Below, piece after piece: positions 1 through 9,834 of a DNA stretch of 64,000 nt. How positions within the stretch are numbered: position 1 is the stretch's first letter; every line of letters begins with the position of its first letter. Below the pieces are notes generated by a model. That model did no database searches, had not been told where the DNA came from, and saw only the letters and a list, made by a program, of their open reading frames with translations. This DNA comes from Adiantum capillus-veneris (taxonomy: Eukaryota; Streptophyta; Polypodiopsida; Polypodiales; Pteridaceae). The stretch is from the NCBI GenBank assembly GCA_014529385.2, contig CM043945.1:156496741-156560740 (forward strand), written 5' to 3'. The position numbers were made by a program, and so were the translations under genes.

Positions 1-76
1 TGTGTAGCATTCTATGATTTTTTTCTTTCTAGTATCGTCAATTCATTTTGGAGCTACTAGATTGGGCGCACATGGG

Positions 77-514
77 TCAGGTGACAGGTAAGACACAATC
101 TACGTTTTGGCACCCAGATTTGATCATTTCCTTCATAGTAGCCTTGGGCTTCCAATAGTTTTTTAGGAATCCAACCCCACGTTTCCTTACATTTTTTGGG
201 GCGAGTGGGAAATTTCTAGATATGGTCGCTAAAGAAGATTTAGGGACCCAGTTGTATGTTTTCTTTGTTATATTAGGATGAGTCTTGTCAGAAGCTATAT
301 GCATTGATTCTAGTATATTTAAGGGTACGAGTGGTGGCATTTCATCCCCCTCAGGTGTTACCCAGTCTCTCCCCCTGTTTTCCCAAGTGTTTATGGTTGC
401 TGCTAGGTGGACCCAATCCACATTGTCCGACTCAGTCATCCTAGGTAGTATGTCCATATAAGGAGAATCTTCCCCAACATCAGTGTTCGCTTTACACGTG
501 TAACAATACTGCAA
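77..514 (-). CDS. Unassigned pol-linker ORF of element A
   Basis: A 145-codon open stretch on the element A coding strand, after the retropepsin-like region. I recognise no domain. Two Cys-x-x-Cys-like spots (CYTC near the start, and a Cys near the C-terminus) and a basic, Trp-containing C-terminal half (around GVGFLKNYWKPK) are visible. Its place between protease and the expected RT suggests it is part of the gag-pol polyprotein. It is open for only 438 bp and ends in a stop, so it is probably a decayed piece. It could also be a chance ORF. Confidence 0.35.
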   Translation of the reverse strand: MQYCYTCKANTDVGEDSPYMDILPRMTESDNVDWVHLAATINTWENRGRDWVTPEGDEMPPLVPLNILESMHIASDKTHPNITKKTYNWVPKSSLATISRNFPLAPKNVRKRGVGFLKNYWKPKATMKEMIKSGCQNVDCVLPVT

Positions 515-588
515 TGGGGCCGATTGAACTGTGGTGTCAAATCTATGATCAATTACAAACCTATTTCCTAGGGGATGTGCTCAACCAG

Positions 589-924
589 TTACAAGGTCCA
601 TTCGAATGACAGAAACTTGGAATTGCAGGTAGACATGGTTTTTAGACCAGTCATGCACCATTTTTGCTCCCTCATAAAAGCACGTCCTAAGATCATCTCC
701 GATGCCATAGTGTGCTTGCAAAAATCCATAATAATGAAGGTAATTCTTATTTTATGTCCAAAGACCTTGATCTTGAGATCTTCTAGCATCCCAATAGGCT
801 TAACAATAGACCCATTGGCCATCTCCACTACTATGGTTGTGGTCGCAAGGTGAGGTCTTCCCATAGTTTCCCATCAATTTTTAGTCACAATGCTAACCCT
901 AGCGCCACCATCAAGGATTACCTT
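589..924 (-). pseudogene. Retropepsin-like aspartic protease of element A (broken)
   Basis: Aspartic protease that would cut the gag-pol polyprotein inside virus-like particles. The active-site region reads VKVILDGGARVSIVTKN (bases about 924-874), with DGG in place of the usual DSG/DTG. This is a common variant in plant gypsy proteases. The second half of the fold follows as MASEMILGRAFM (ILGR is the flap-distal hydrophobic-Gly motif). The domain is not readable in one piece: it is one frame away from the upstream linker ORF, which ends at 924, and a TGA follows the VTKN segment. Family assignment is firm; activity is not expected. Confidence 0.7.
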
Positions 925-2078
925 CACAGTTTATTCCTTAGTAGTGATGGTATGGTCGCATTGGATTCATCACCCTCAAAGTATTGTCCCAACTTGTTAG
1001 CATGTATTTCTACCACAAGGTTCTCATCTAGGTTGGGTTGTGGATCTAAGTGTTCCTCCTCTACTGGCATCTCCCCAACTCCATCCATCTGTGCAAATTG
1101 TGGTAGCCCAAACTTTAGTTCCCCATTGAGGAAAGCTCGAAGAGCTGAGACTAGCTCAGGGTCTTTATATAGTCTGGACATGATGGTGGTTCTAACTTCT
1201 AAAGACATGAAATCCATCAATTTGGCAATGTTTAGCGACACCTTTGGGGCTTCAGTCCCTTGACGTGGGGAAGATGGGAAATCCATTTCTTTGATAGGAT
1301 CATGTAATCCCTCTGTAAATATCCTTTCCATCAAGAAGTGAGTATGCCTACTTTCCCATGACTTTAAGTCACTTTCTTCTGGGATGACACTAGGTATAGC
1401 TAAGGGTGTATGGACTTGGTGAGGTTGTTGTTGCGTAGGGAACATTGTGTTTGTAATTTGGATCTGTCTAGGGGCTGGTTCTAGATCCCTTTGGGTATCT
1501 TCTACCAAAATCCTTAATTGCTTGACTCGCCCGATCTCCTCTATAGGGTTTGGATAATTTGCTATCTTCTTCTTGGATCCTGTCCATTGTGGCTCATCAA
1601 GATCTTCCTTGTTGGTTTCTATCTTAGTGGTCGTTTTGGTCTTTATGGTTTCACCTGAATCAGAATCCTCTTCAACGTCGTTCATACATACGGAGTCGTC
1701 ACCAGTCCCTATGTTGGTCTTTGAACTGGGGTCTGACTTCGTTGCTTTTTGCGATCTCTTACTTCGTGTTTTCTTCTTTTGCTGAGATTGGGCAATTGAT
1801 GTTGTGTCTCTTTCCTCAAGAGTATAATTTTGTTTTTGGAACATCGATCGTGTGAGTACGTTTAGTGGTACCACATGTGTACTTTGTGATGGCTCCTCAG
1901 TAACCTCAATCAAGTTTAATGGTGTGATCTTCGGTGCATTTGGATTATTTGGACATTGGGCAATCAAATGATCTATGCCACATCGATTACACATGAGTAT
2001 CGACATTGTAGATGTGCTCGCTTGATTGGTTTGCATTAGTGTAGCGTTCTTTTGTAGCCTAATAGGACACTCAACCAC
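924..2078 (-). pseudogene. Gag C-terminus / pol linker of element A with zinc knuckles
   Basis: A 384-codon stretch continuing the gag polyprotein. Near its start is CNRCGIDHLIAQC, a CCHC zinc knuckle with one residue fewer than usual between Cys2 and His. Just upstream, across the TGA that separates it from the preceding ORF, is YECGGPHRVVEC. There the stop takes the place of the first knuckle cysteine, which a single base change from TGT/TGC would explain. The rest is acidic and Ser/Thr/Lys rich, with KKKTRSKRSQK-like basic patches, as in nucleocapsid-protease linkers. It ends 1 frame off the protease. Confidence 0.65.
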
Positions 2079-2102
2079 ACGATGTGGACCTCCACACTCA
2101 TA

Positions 2103-3101
2103 TCATTGAAGAGGTGGTCTCTTAGCAGTGTAATTGATATTTTGGCCTCTTGCAGCAAGAGCAGCTACTTGATAGGCAGGTTTGACTTGTCCCCAATAGT
2201 CCTCCATGTAGTATTGTGGACTTTCTTCAAGCGCATCCATCCCATAGGCAATATTAGGATCTATATCTTCCTCACAGCCTTCCAAACAAGCAATGGATGA
2301 CTCACAACCCACTTGATTCACTGAAGTGATTCTCGGATGTGGTGTTTGTGGTCCTAGCACTGGAGGTGGTAAGGGTGTTGTTTGAACAACATTCGGGGCC
2401 CTAGGGACCATGTGTTGCCATGTTTGTTCAAGAGTTGGTGCCGGCATCAATGCAGGCACTCGAGGTGTGTCTGTCAATGCTAAGGTTGGTCTATTGGCCA
2501 TCGCACGCTTAAATACTATGCAATCCTTAGCTTGATGACCATACCTCCCATAAGCATTGCAATTCCCATTGAATTTTACTCTAAAAGTGGGACATTCACT
2601 GGTACTATGCAGCCCGTCGGCCATAGGATACTGAGCACCATTGTTTCTCCCTTCTTGGATACATATGATTGCTTTGCGGGCATGATTGTCTCTAAGACTC
2701 TCTTGAATGGCCTTGGTGAGATCTGTTAAAGTCATTTCATATATCTTTGGCTCCTTAGCAATAGGCTTTAGGGTCATTGGCTGATGCCCCGATGCTTGCA
2801 AGCTAATAGAGTTAGGATCAACAGAGACTCTTTCTCCTTGAATCATTAAATTATCCTCCAATTGGATTGCATTGGTGGTTACAGCTTCCCAAGTGGTGAT
2901 ACCTCTAATGACTAGGCCATTGTAGATATCCTCATGTCGTAATCCCCTAATGAATCTATCAAGCAATTGATTATTATTGAAGCGCTCATTTGAATTACAA
3001 CAAGAATTCAAATGCTTCAAGCGACTAATAAAGTCTCTCAGCGACTCTCCTTCCTCTCAGTGGCATGGGCCTTCTGGAGCTCAGAGGCCACACCCCAAAG
3101 C
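2103..3101 (-). pseudogene. Gag (retrotransposon capsid domain, second half) of element A
   Basis: Structural gag protein that forms the particle and binds RNA. The segment GESLRDFISRLKHLNS just upstream of 3003, followed by RFNNNQLLDRFIRGLRHEDIY, is typical of the retrotransposon-gag family helices. A zinc-knuckle relic NCNAYGRYGHQAKDC lies mid-ORF, with Tyr in place of the second Cys. The open part (3020-2103) begins at a TTG inside the domain, so it has no true start here. Upstream coding resumes beyond element B at 14398. A small frameshift lies near 3050 between the ATERK and GESLRDF segments. Ends at a TGA inside the next zinc knuckle. Confidence 0.75.
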
Positions 3102-3106
3102 ACTCC
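3102..3106. repeat. Target-site duplication of element B, left copy (ACTCC)
   Basis: ACTCC at 3102-3106 matches ACTCC at 14393-14397, immediately outside the two ends of element B. Removing B and one copy joins the gag of element A in a sensible frame (…EGVL… to SELQKAHATERK). A 5-bp duplication is the usual size for gypsy integrases. Confidence 0.8.
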
Positions 3107-4939
3107 TGTACCCAGACTCGACCCTACTCACCTCCCTCAGTCCTCTAGACCGTTCCAGGGAGTGACGTAGATCTATCTGCAGGTATCTCTCCCAATTGGG
3201 ACCGACATTCAGACAGGACTCCGGCTTATCTCAAATGCCAACCCAAGGGGGTACATCCCTTCATTCCATGATTCTATCCGCTTCTCATAATCAATCTGTC
3301 CTTGATAGCTTTCCGCACCCAAAATTGTGGTCCTTAGTCTTGATTCTCTTGATCTTTAACTTGAGGATCTACTCTTGCTTTCTTGTTCTCCCTTGGTTCA
3401 TGGTGATAACCCCTTTTTCCTGACAAGTAGGCACGGTAGTTATCACTTTCCCCTAAGAAGAGGGATCTTGCAATCCTACCTGGTCTCACGCGTCCTAGAT
3501 TACCCATTTTTATCCCACGTAGTCCTAGCGTTTAACATAAAAATTTTAAATCAACATCCGGCCATCTGACCCTCTAGATCCGCCCACCCACCGAACCATT
3601 TCATTAAAATCCCTTCCCGAGGTAGTACTTAACTAACTACGAAATCAGAAAGACAACAGTCTATTAGACATCATCAAACAACAAGCAGCATGCACTCTGT
3701 TGCATACCCTCGTTCATGGAAATTCATTTGGTTGTTCCCACCAGATCTCTATTTAGAACTTTTAATTCATTTTCTTTCCTTTATCTGCTATAATTAGCTT
3801 GTAACTAGTTTTATCACTAATCATGCAACACATTTAGTTTCAACCAATTCATCTTGCCTCCCCATTCAAGCCAAGATAATCGGTTACAAGCCATCAAAAT
3901 GGCAACACCTTCACAATATTTCCCAGAATTAAGTGTTTAGGAAATGCTGGCTCATCAAGTAATTTAATCATTCCTTCCTAAGCATTTTATTTCGAGAGGT
4001 ATAGCACTATCTGGTGACAGATGCATAGGATATCCCCTATATTCCTAGCCTTTCCAATTCCTTTTTAAGCAACTAAGTCGAACAAATTTCCTTAATTAAA
4101 TTCACATCATCCTACCTAAGTATAACCTTCTCATCCAACTATTGGCATCAGGCCATACCCGGATTTATGGCCAATTTTCAATAAGATACCGTGGGTACTT
4201 CACCCAGGCAGGTAAAAATAAAACAAACCCATTCATCCCTTATCCCTCGGGCATGAATGACCTAGGTATAACAACTTGCTGGTTACACTGCCCTAGCTGA
4301 AAAGGGCCAATCTCTGACAAGTTCCCCAAAAGAATCCTCTCAATGGGCTAGCCTTTCAATCAAATTGACCCCAAGAAGATCCATCTTTGTTCCCGGTCAT
4401 TTCCAGACAATCTTCAAAACTCCTCGTTAAATCTATGTTTTGCAATGGCTATCCCTATCACCTCTTGAGATTCCTTTTTAACTCATAGTTGGTAATTTCC
4501 AAGTTCAGCCATTTATCAGCCTTAATTCCTACTTTCATTTATTATCTACCATCCAAGTTTATTTAGAAAATGCAAGCGAGTTTTTGCCATAGGCATTTGA
4601 TGGTTAATGTCTCTTCGAAAATGCCAACTTTTTTTTTAAGTTCAATCCTCGTTTTGTCGATTCCTAAGTTTTTGCAATCCTTTGCTATCCATGGGGCATC
4701 TCCATGGAAGCTTGTAGAGTTTTTGGTTCAAACAACATGGAGCTCAATTCCGGGAAGTTATCCCCTATCTCCCCCATCCCGTATTTGTAAACAAACTTGA
4801 AATTGAAAACTTTAGAAATACTCTTTAATACCAAAAATTGAACTACTTCTATTGAGCTTAGACAACTACTCTTTTATTATGGTACCTAGCTTTCCATTTT
4901 AGGAAGCTAGAAGGTCATCCTTTAATTTATGAATTTTCG

Positions 4940-5905
4940 AACTTTCCATTAAAGCTTTAACCTAAAATACAAGGTAGTCACTAAAGCTTACACCTAAGTG
5001 CAAAGTTACCATTAATGCTTAGCTTAAGAGTGAAAATCTACCTTTGAAACTTAACTTAATGATGTATAGATACTCTTATCACTTGACCCTAATTGCAAGG
5101 TTTCCATTAAAGCTTGAAACCTAAAAATGCAAGGTAGTCACTAAAGCTTACACCGAAGTGCAAAGTTACCATTAAAGCTTAGCTTATGAGAGTAAATCTA
5201 CCTTTGAAGCTTAACTTTATGATGCATAGATACTCTTATCACTTGACCCTAATTGCAAGGTTTCCATTAAAGCTTAAAACCTAAAAATACAAGGTGGTCA
5301 CTAAAGCTTACACTTAAGTGCAAAGTTACCATTAAAGCTTAGCTTACGAGAGTAAATCTACCTATGAAGCTTAACTTTATGATGCATAGATACTCTTATC
5401 ACTTGACCCTAATTGCAAGGTTTCCATTAAAGCTTAAAACCTAAAAATACAAGGTAGTCACTAAAGGTTACATCTAAGTGAAAAGTTACCCCATTAAAGC
5501 TTAGCTTATGAGAGTAAATCTACCTTTGAAGCTTAACCTATGATGCATAGATACTCTTATTACTTAGCCCTAATTGTGAGGTTTCCATTAAAGCTTAAAC
5601 CTAAAATGCAAGGTAATCACTAGAGCTTACACCTAAGTGCAAGTTACCATTAAAGCTTAGCTTACGAGAGAAAATCTACCTTTGAAGCTTATCTTTATGA
5701 TGCGTAGCTGCTCTTATCACTTGACCCTAATTGCAAGGTTTCCATTAAAGCTTAAACCTAAAAGTACAAGGTAGTCACTAAAGCTTACATCTAAGTGAAA
5801 AGTTACCACTAAAGCTTAGCTTATGAGTGCAAATCTACCTTTGAAGTTTAATTTAATGATTCATAACTACCATTAATACTTAACCGTAGTTCAAGGTTAC
5901 CATTA
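4940..5905. repeat. ~160-bp tandem array in the 3' LTR of B (six units)
   Basis: Units begin with AAGGTAGTCACTAAAGC or close variants near 4971, 5129, 5291, 5450, 5609 and 5767, so the period is about 158-162 bp. Each unit contains several AAGCTT steps and the phrase CTTATCACTTGACCCTAATT. The matching array in the 5' LTR has seven units. Confidence 0.85.
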
Positions 5906-6250
5906 GAGCTTAAACCTAAAATGATGCACATAAACCTTCCTAATATTAAAACACATGGATTAATTAATCCTACTAGAAATGAAGATTACCTCCTCTAAAC
6001 AAGAGGGAAGTGTGGTTGAAGTCCTTCTTGAAGAGATGTGAGGCTCAAGGAAGAAGGAAAGGGATTTAGGATGAAGAGGAAGGAGAGAGGAGTATCTTCA
6101 CAAAAACCTCAAGGGTTTGGTCTTCAAGAGAGGGAAAGAGCAAGAGCAAGGTTTAATGGAAACCTTGAGTTACTTAAGCATAGTCTTGAGCATGGCAAGT
6201 ACGCAAGTAGCTTAGCAATATGTTTGTAAAATCACAAAGGAGAGGGGGTG

Positions 6251-6416
6251 CTTATATAGAAAATGGTGGGTGGAATTCTTTTTTCAATTCCTATTGGACC
6301 CTAATTCTCTTCTCAATTCCTATTGGATCTCAAATTCTCTTCTCAAATGCTATTGGACCCTATTTCTCTTCTCAAATGCTATTGGACCCCAATTCTCTTC
6401 TTAATTCCTATTGGAC
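6251..6416 (-). promoter_or_regulatory. U3 promoter of B 3' LTR: TATA box plus five CCAAT boxes
   Basis: On the element (minus) strand a TATATA box (6253-6258) is preceded by five CCAAT pentamers (plus-strand ATTGG at 6293, 6322, 6352, 6381 and 6410). They are spaced 29-30 bp apart, each inside a ~29-bp repeat around CCTATTGGACCC. CCAAT boxes are bound by NF-Y in plants. The first lies about 35 bp upstream of TATA. The function is inferred from the arrangement. Confidence 0.6.
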
Positions 6417-6710
6417 CCCAATTTTCTTCTTAGTTCTTATCTCTTAACTTTATCTTTCAATCAAGTTAGTCCCTTTTTCTCCCAGTTCCCGATCTAGATC
6501 AGTTCCCATGCGGCTTTTGACGAAGAAGTATAAAAATAATCTTAATCTTTTTGGAAAAATATAGGGATGACGTAATTTCTTATCTGAAATATCCTTGTCT
6601 TTTCATTCTGGAGTAAAGTCTCGTTGTCCGCATGACTGCTTTGTCGGTCTTGCTTTTTCTAAATTATTTTATAGGTTGAATGGCTCTAGGGTTTAGGGAG
6701 GGACCTTACA

Positions 6711-6725
6711 AACTCCCCAACAAAA
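6711..6725 (-). other. Polypurine tract of element B
   Basis: Directly inside the 3' LTR the element strand reads TTGTTGGGGAGTT then TGTAAGG. This G/A-rich run in the expected place primes plus-strand DNA synthesis. Confidence 0.6.
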
Positions 6726-7475
6726 AGAAAGAGTTGTCCTCAACTCGGGACATGCTTTAGAGAGTAGTCAGACTGAATCTTCGGTCAACTTATGATTGAA
6801 GATGGTCAGTAACTTTAGGGTATTTAGATTAAAGGACAATGAAGCTGGTATGGACCTTGAATAATACATTTCTCTTCCATTTTTAGCGCTGACTCAAAAG
6901 TCTTAATCATAAATAATTCTTAATGACTCGAGGTTACTTTAATTACTGAGTATGATTCTACTCAACAAGGTATTTTTCCTTTGGTGTGACCGGATCGTGT
7001 TTCTCTTGTTAGGTCTGAAGATCATTTCTTTACTTCTCTCTCTATCTAGCCTTAATACGCTTTGTAAAAATCTTACCATTCTTACCTAAACTTTAACTTT
7101 TTTCTATTTTGTGCGTTGACTCATTTCTCTATTGATATCATCCAACTTATACCATGTTCTTGATAGTTAAGGATTTCATACTAATCTTGCAATATCTCCT
7201 CCCTTGTGTACCCAATTTATTTCCTCCATCCTTATTCCTCTTATGTCTATAGCATACTACCTCGTCTCTCACTTGCTAATCAGATATTTCACGTATCATG
7301 ACAACTAGACTTGTAAAACACCATAGACGATTTGAATCTCAAAAGAATTGACTGACTAGAGATGCTTGAATTCCATAAATATGATGATACATTTGCATAC
7401 ACATTACATCAAAAGTTCCATTGATATCTTGAAGAATAATTTTAAGTTGTTCTGAAGAACCAACCAAAAATATGA
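6726..7475. other. 3' untranslated part of element B, no gene seen
   Basis: About 750 bp between the PPT and the integrase tail. It is AT-rich, with no ORF of note. GAGTTGTCCTCAACT next to the PPT recurs at about 9850, which points to an internal rearrangement. Confidence 0.5.
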
Positions 7476-7797
7476 TCAAGGGTTTGGATAAAAAGGAGAT
7501 ATTGATTTGATTCCAAAAGGTCCACAATATCTAAATGCAAGCTTACGGAATTTCCCTAGCTTTAAGGAGTTGTGTTTGGGTTTGACTTTGAGGAAAACTT
7601 GTTCGTCTTTGCTAAAGCTTCTAGCGAAGAGGTGAAGATTAGTGTAGCTCTTTTGCCTATCACTAGCTCTCTTCAGGTTGTCTCTAATGACTAGAAGTTG
7701 ATGATCCATCTCTTCCATGATAGACTTAGCGATAGGATCATGAAGAGCTGGGTCGGATAATCGAAGAGGGACTAAACATTCATGACCATACAGGGCT
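7476..7797 (-). pseudogene. Integrase C-terminal domain of element B (gypsy)
   Basis: C-terminal part of the integrase that inserts element cDNA. It begins at KALYGHECLVPLRL, the usual YG-x-x-P stretch after the catalytic core. It continues through DRQKSYTNLH and EQVFLKVKPKHNSLK to RKLAFRYCGPFGI, the GPF motif of the gypsy C-terminal domain. The part before KALYGHE lies beyond J1, at 9144-9200. Removing J1 and one TTAA restores MSPFKALYGHE in frame. Past the GPF motif the frame is lost. Classification as gypsy integrase is secure. Confidence 0.8.
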
Positions 7798-7801
7798 TTA
7801 A
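7798..7801. repeat. TTAA target duplication of J1, left
   Basis: TTAA abuts the CACTAG terminus of J1 and is repeated at 9140-9143. Confidence 0.85.
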
Positions 7802-9139
7802 CACTAGAATGGTAACATGACACTTTTATGTCCTTGGACACTTTTGTGTCCTGTTAAGTGACCATTTTGCTTGAATTATTTAAAGAGTATGAAAATGAAT
7901 TTCTAGGTGCTATATATCCACAAATTTTCCTTATGAGCTGAAAAAAACTTAGCATTTTTTTTTGAGTATCGATCTCACCATTAACCTTACTCTTGCACAA
8001 CATTTTTGAACCTAAACTGTGTGAAAAAACGGTCCTGTTTTTGGCTTTTTTTCAAATTTTGGCAACTATACCACTCTAAACTTCATGTTTGTGAGGTTTA
8101 GATGACTAGAGGTTAGGACTTCATAGTTCTCAACATGTTTTGATGCTTGTAGGGAGAGATAAGTGTTCAAATTGAAAGTTATGACCAATTTACAAGAATT
8201 GCATAATCCTGTTTTTCTGGCCAAAATTAGCACTTTTATGATTTTTTTGGTGGCTTTCTTGATATCCAAATTCAATTTTGATTGTGTAAGTGTAATGTAT
8301 AACATAAAGCTAATCTTCCTTGAGTTTTGGGGGACCTAATATGCTATATAGCATAGTATATGATGATGGTTGAGTTTTTTGATTGCTGAAGAATACGATA
8401 CATTTTAGAGTAGCAAGTATAACTTTCTCAATATTGCTAGTTTCTTAGGCCAATTGTGTGTATTTTGTAGGTAGTGACCATATCTAATCATAGACTACAA
8501 AATTGGCTAGATATTGAGTAGTTTCTATGGGTTTCTAGAGGTCATAATGCTAGACCCAGTTTTTTCATGTTTGCTATATTTAGCACTTTATCATTGCCCC
8601 CAAGGTTCCAATTGTAAGAGATCCATTATCCTTTTTACATGCTCCATAGCTCCTTTTAAATCCAGAGGCCCAAAGGGAACTAAGAAAACATGTATATAGT
8701 ATCTGTATTGAGCGTGACTATAGAAACTTTGATGACAGGTCCGTAGAATGGCAAAAATGTAACTTTTTTGTACCTATTTTTTTTGCCCAAAAAAAATTAG
8801 TGAGGTAAAAGCAGCCATATGTTTTGGTCACCAACCCATTGAAGTTAACGGGGCATTTTATCTCATGTCCTACAAAACTCTCCACTCTTATTTATATGCA
8901 ATCAACCGTAAGAAACTGTTGTTTTGGGCAAAATGCACTGGTCCATCAACTTTGGAGGCTTGTAGTGACCAAGGGATGAGAAAAATTACAATTTTCTCAT
9001 TTTTTCCATATGTAGTAGTTATTGAACTATAAGCTCATGAAAGGATTTTTCAAAATGAGTGGATCTACTATGGTTTTGGAAATTTTTCCCAAAACCCTGA
9101 AAGGACACTTTTATGTCCTGTTAGGTTACCATTCTAGTG
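7802..9139. mobile_element. J1: non-autonomous DNA transposon, TTAA duplications (piggyBac-like)
   Basis: A 1338-bp element with perfect 15-bp terminal inverted repeats (CACTAGAATGGTAAC at both ends, inverted). Each end is followed by copies of a palindromic subterminal motif GGACA-x6-TGTCC. It is flanked by TTAA on both sides, the hallmark of the piggyBac superfamily, whose canonical terminus CCCTAGAAA is similar. It has no ORF longer than about 80 codons and no transposase, so it would depend on an enzyme in trans. It disrupts the element B integrase and is therefore younger than B. J2 (25171-26935) is a related copy. The CACTA-like first five bases do not fit the 3-bp duplication of that superfamily. 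Confidence 0.75.
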
Positions 9140-9143
9140 TTAA
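9140..9143. repeat. TTAA target duplication of J1, right
   Basis: Second TTAA next to the inverted terminus CTAGTG of J1. Confidence 0.85.
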
Positions 9144-9640
9144 AGGGTGACATTCCGAGGCTACGATGGTGAGAAGAGTTATAAGAAAACTCAACTAGGG
9201 GAAGAAACTTGATCCATTGCTGGGGCTGTTGGTTGAATTATGCTCGAAGCATATCTTCAATGACTTGATTCACTCGCTCAGTTTGACCATCAGTCTCCAT
9301 ATGATATTCTCAGCTCAGGTTCAGTTGGGTACCCAAAGATCAAAACATGGCTTGCCAAAACTTTAGAAGTAAAATTTGGCATCCCGATCACTGATGATTC
9401 TTGCAAGGATTCCATGTAATCTTACTACCTCTTTGACTTGGGCTATGTTGATAGCGGTGGTTGTTTGCTTGACTGGAATTAGATGATCCATCTTAGTGAG
9501 CTTATCTACTACGACAAAAATAGAATCATAATTTCCAGTTGTCTTTGGAAGACCATGAAAAAGTCCATACTCAGACATTCCCACTTCATCTGAGGAATAT
9601 CTAGGGACTGAAGCTTTCCAGATAGTAAACAAGACCATCT
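9144..9640 (-). pseudogene. Integrase catalytic core of element B (gypsy)
   Basis: DDE-type integrase core. Seen in pieces: HGLPKTTGNYDSIFVVVDKL then TKMDHLIPV (first-strand region; the usual MDF before it is frame-shifted), IISDRDAKF (second catalytic Asp), ETDGQTERVNQVIEDMLRA (catalytic Glu region, another frame) and EFSYNSSHHRSLGMSPFK before J1. The N-terminal zinc-binding HHCC module is missing: RNase H-linker wording at about 9640 runs straight into the core. Several frameshifts and stops. The copy is inactive. Confidence 0.75.
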
Positions 9641-9834
9641 GTTAAGGTATAATCAGTTAAGTGTTCCCTTGGGTTTTGAGCTTGAATATCTTGAAGAAGA
9701 GGTCTAAAATAGGGGTCTACCTTAATTTCTTGTTGAACTTCCTCGGGTAAGAAGAGCTAAGGATTGAATTAGTCAGAGTTGCTGAGGACACGAATGATGG
9801 TCAAGGGGTCTTGAGTCTATTGAAGGCACCATCT
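9640..9834 (-). pseudogene. RNase H-integrase linker remnant of element B
   Basis: On the element strand the phrases FFLPEEVQQEIKVDP-like and HLTDYTLTDGLVYYLES are readable. They match the connector between RNase H and integrase in gypsy polyproteins (the YTL-x-x-G-L strand before the zinc module). Only about 60 codons remain. Upstream it breaks off at a copy of the PPT-side motif near 9850, so RT and RNase H are deleted. Confidence 0.5.

Larger units (their letters stand above)
1..3106 (-). mobile_element. Ty3/gypsy element A, 3' arm (gag end and protease)
   Basis: Downstream half of a minus-strand gypsy element; transcription would run from about 17.5 kb toward position 1. It holds, in element order, the second half of gag (3101-2103), a zinc-knuckle and linker region (2078-924), a retropepsin-like domain (about 924-589) and an unassigned stretch (514-77). 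Element B separates it from its 5' arm at 14393-17575. The gag reading resumes across that insertion, with the 5-bp duplication ACTCC at 3102-3106 and 14393-14397. RT, integrase and the 3' LTR would lie left of position 1. Confidence 0.75.
3107..6710 (-). repeat. 3' LTR of element B (3.6 kb)
   Basis: Direct repeat of 10621-14392, starting TGTAAGGTCC (6710 downward). Its outer end has lost about 9 bp compared with the other LTR (TGTACCCAGAC against TGTGAGGGCCATGCCCAGAC). It holds six units of a ~160-bp tandem repeat at about 4.95-5.90 kb, a five-step CCAAT ladder at 6293-6414 and a TATA box at 6253-6258. It is about 170 bp shorter than the 5' LTR, close to one tandem unit. An ORF at 6038-6229 recurs in the other LTR only because LTRs are copies; I do not call it a gene. 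Confidence 0.85.

Noticed and set aside
6038-6229. 62-codon ORF found twice (also 13749-13940)
   Set aside because: Conserved only because both are LTR copies of element B; it lies in the transcribed antisense of the LTR and has no domain.
7802-9139. CACTA (En/Spm) superfamily for J1/J2
   Set aside because: Ends start with CACTA, but the 3-bp flanks differ (TAA and TTA), while the 4-bp TTAA matches at both insertions and restores the host reading.
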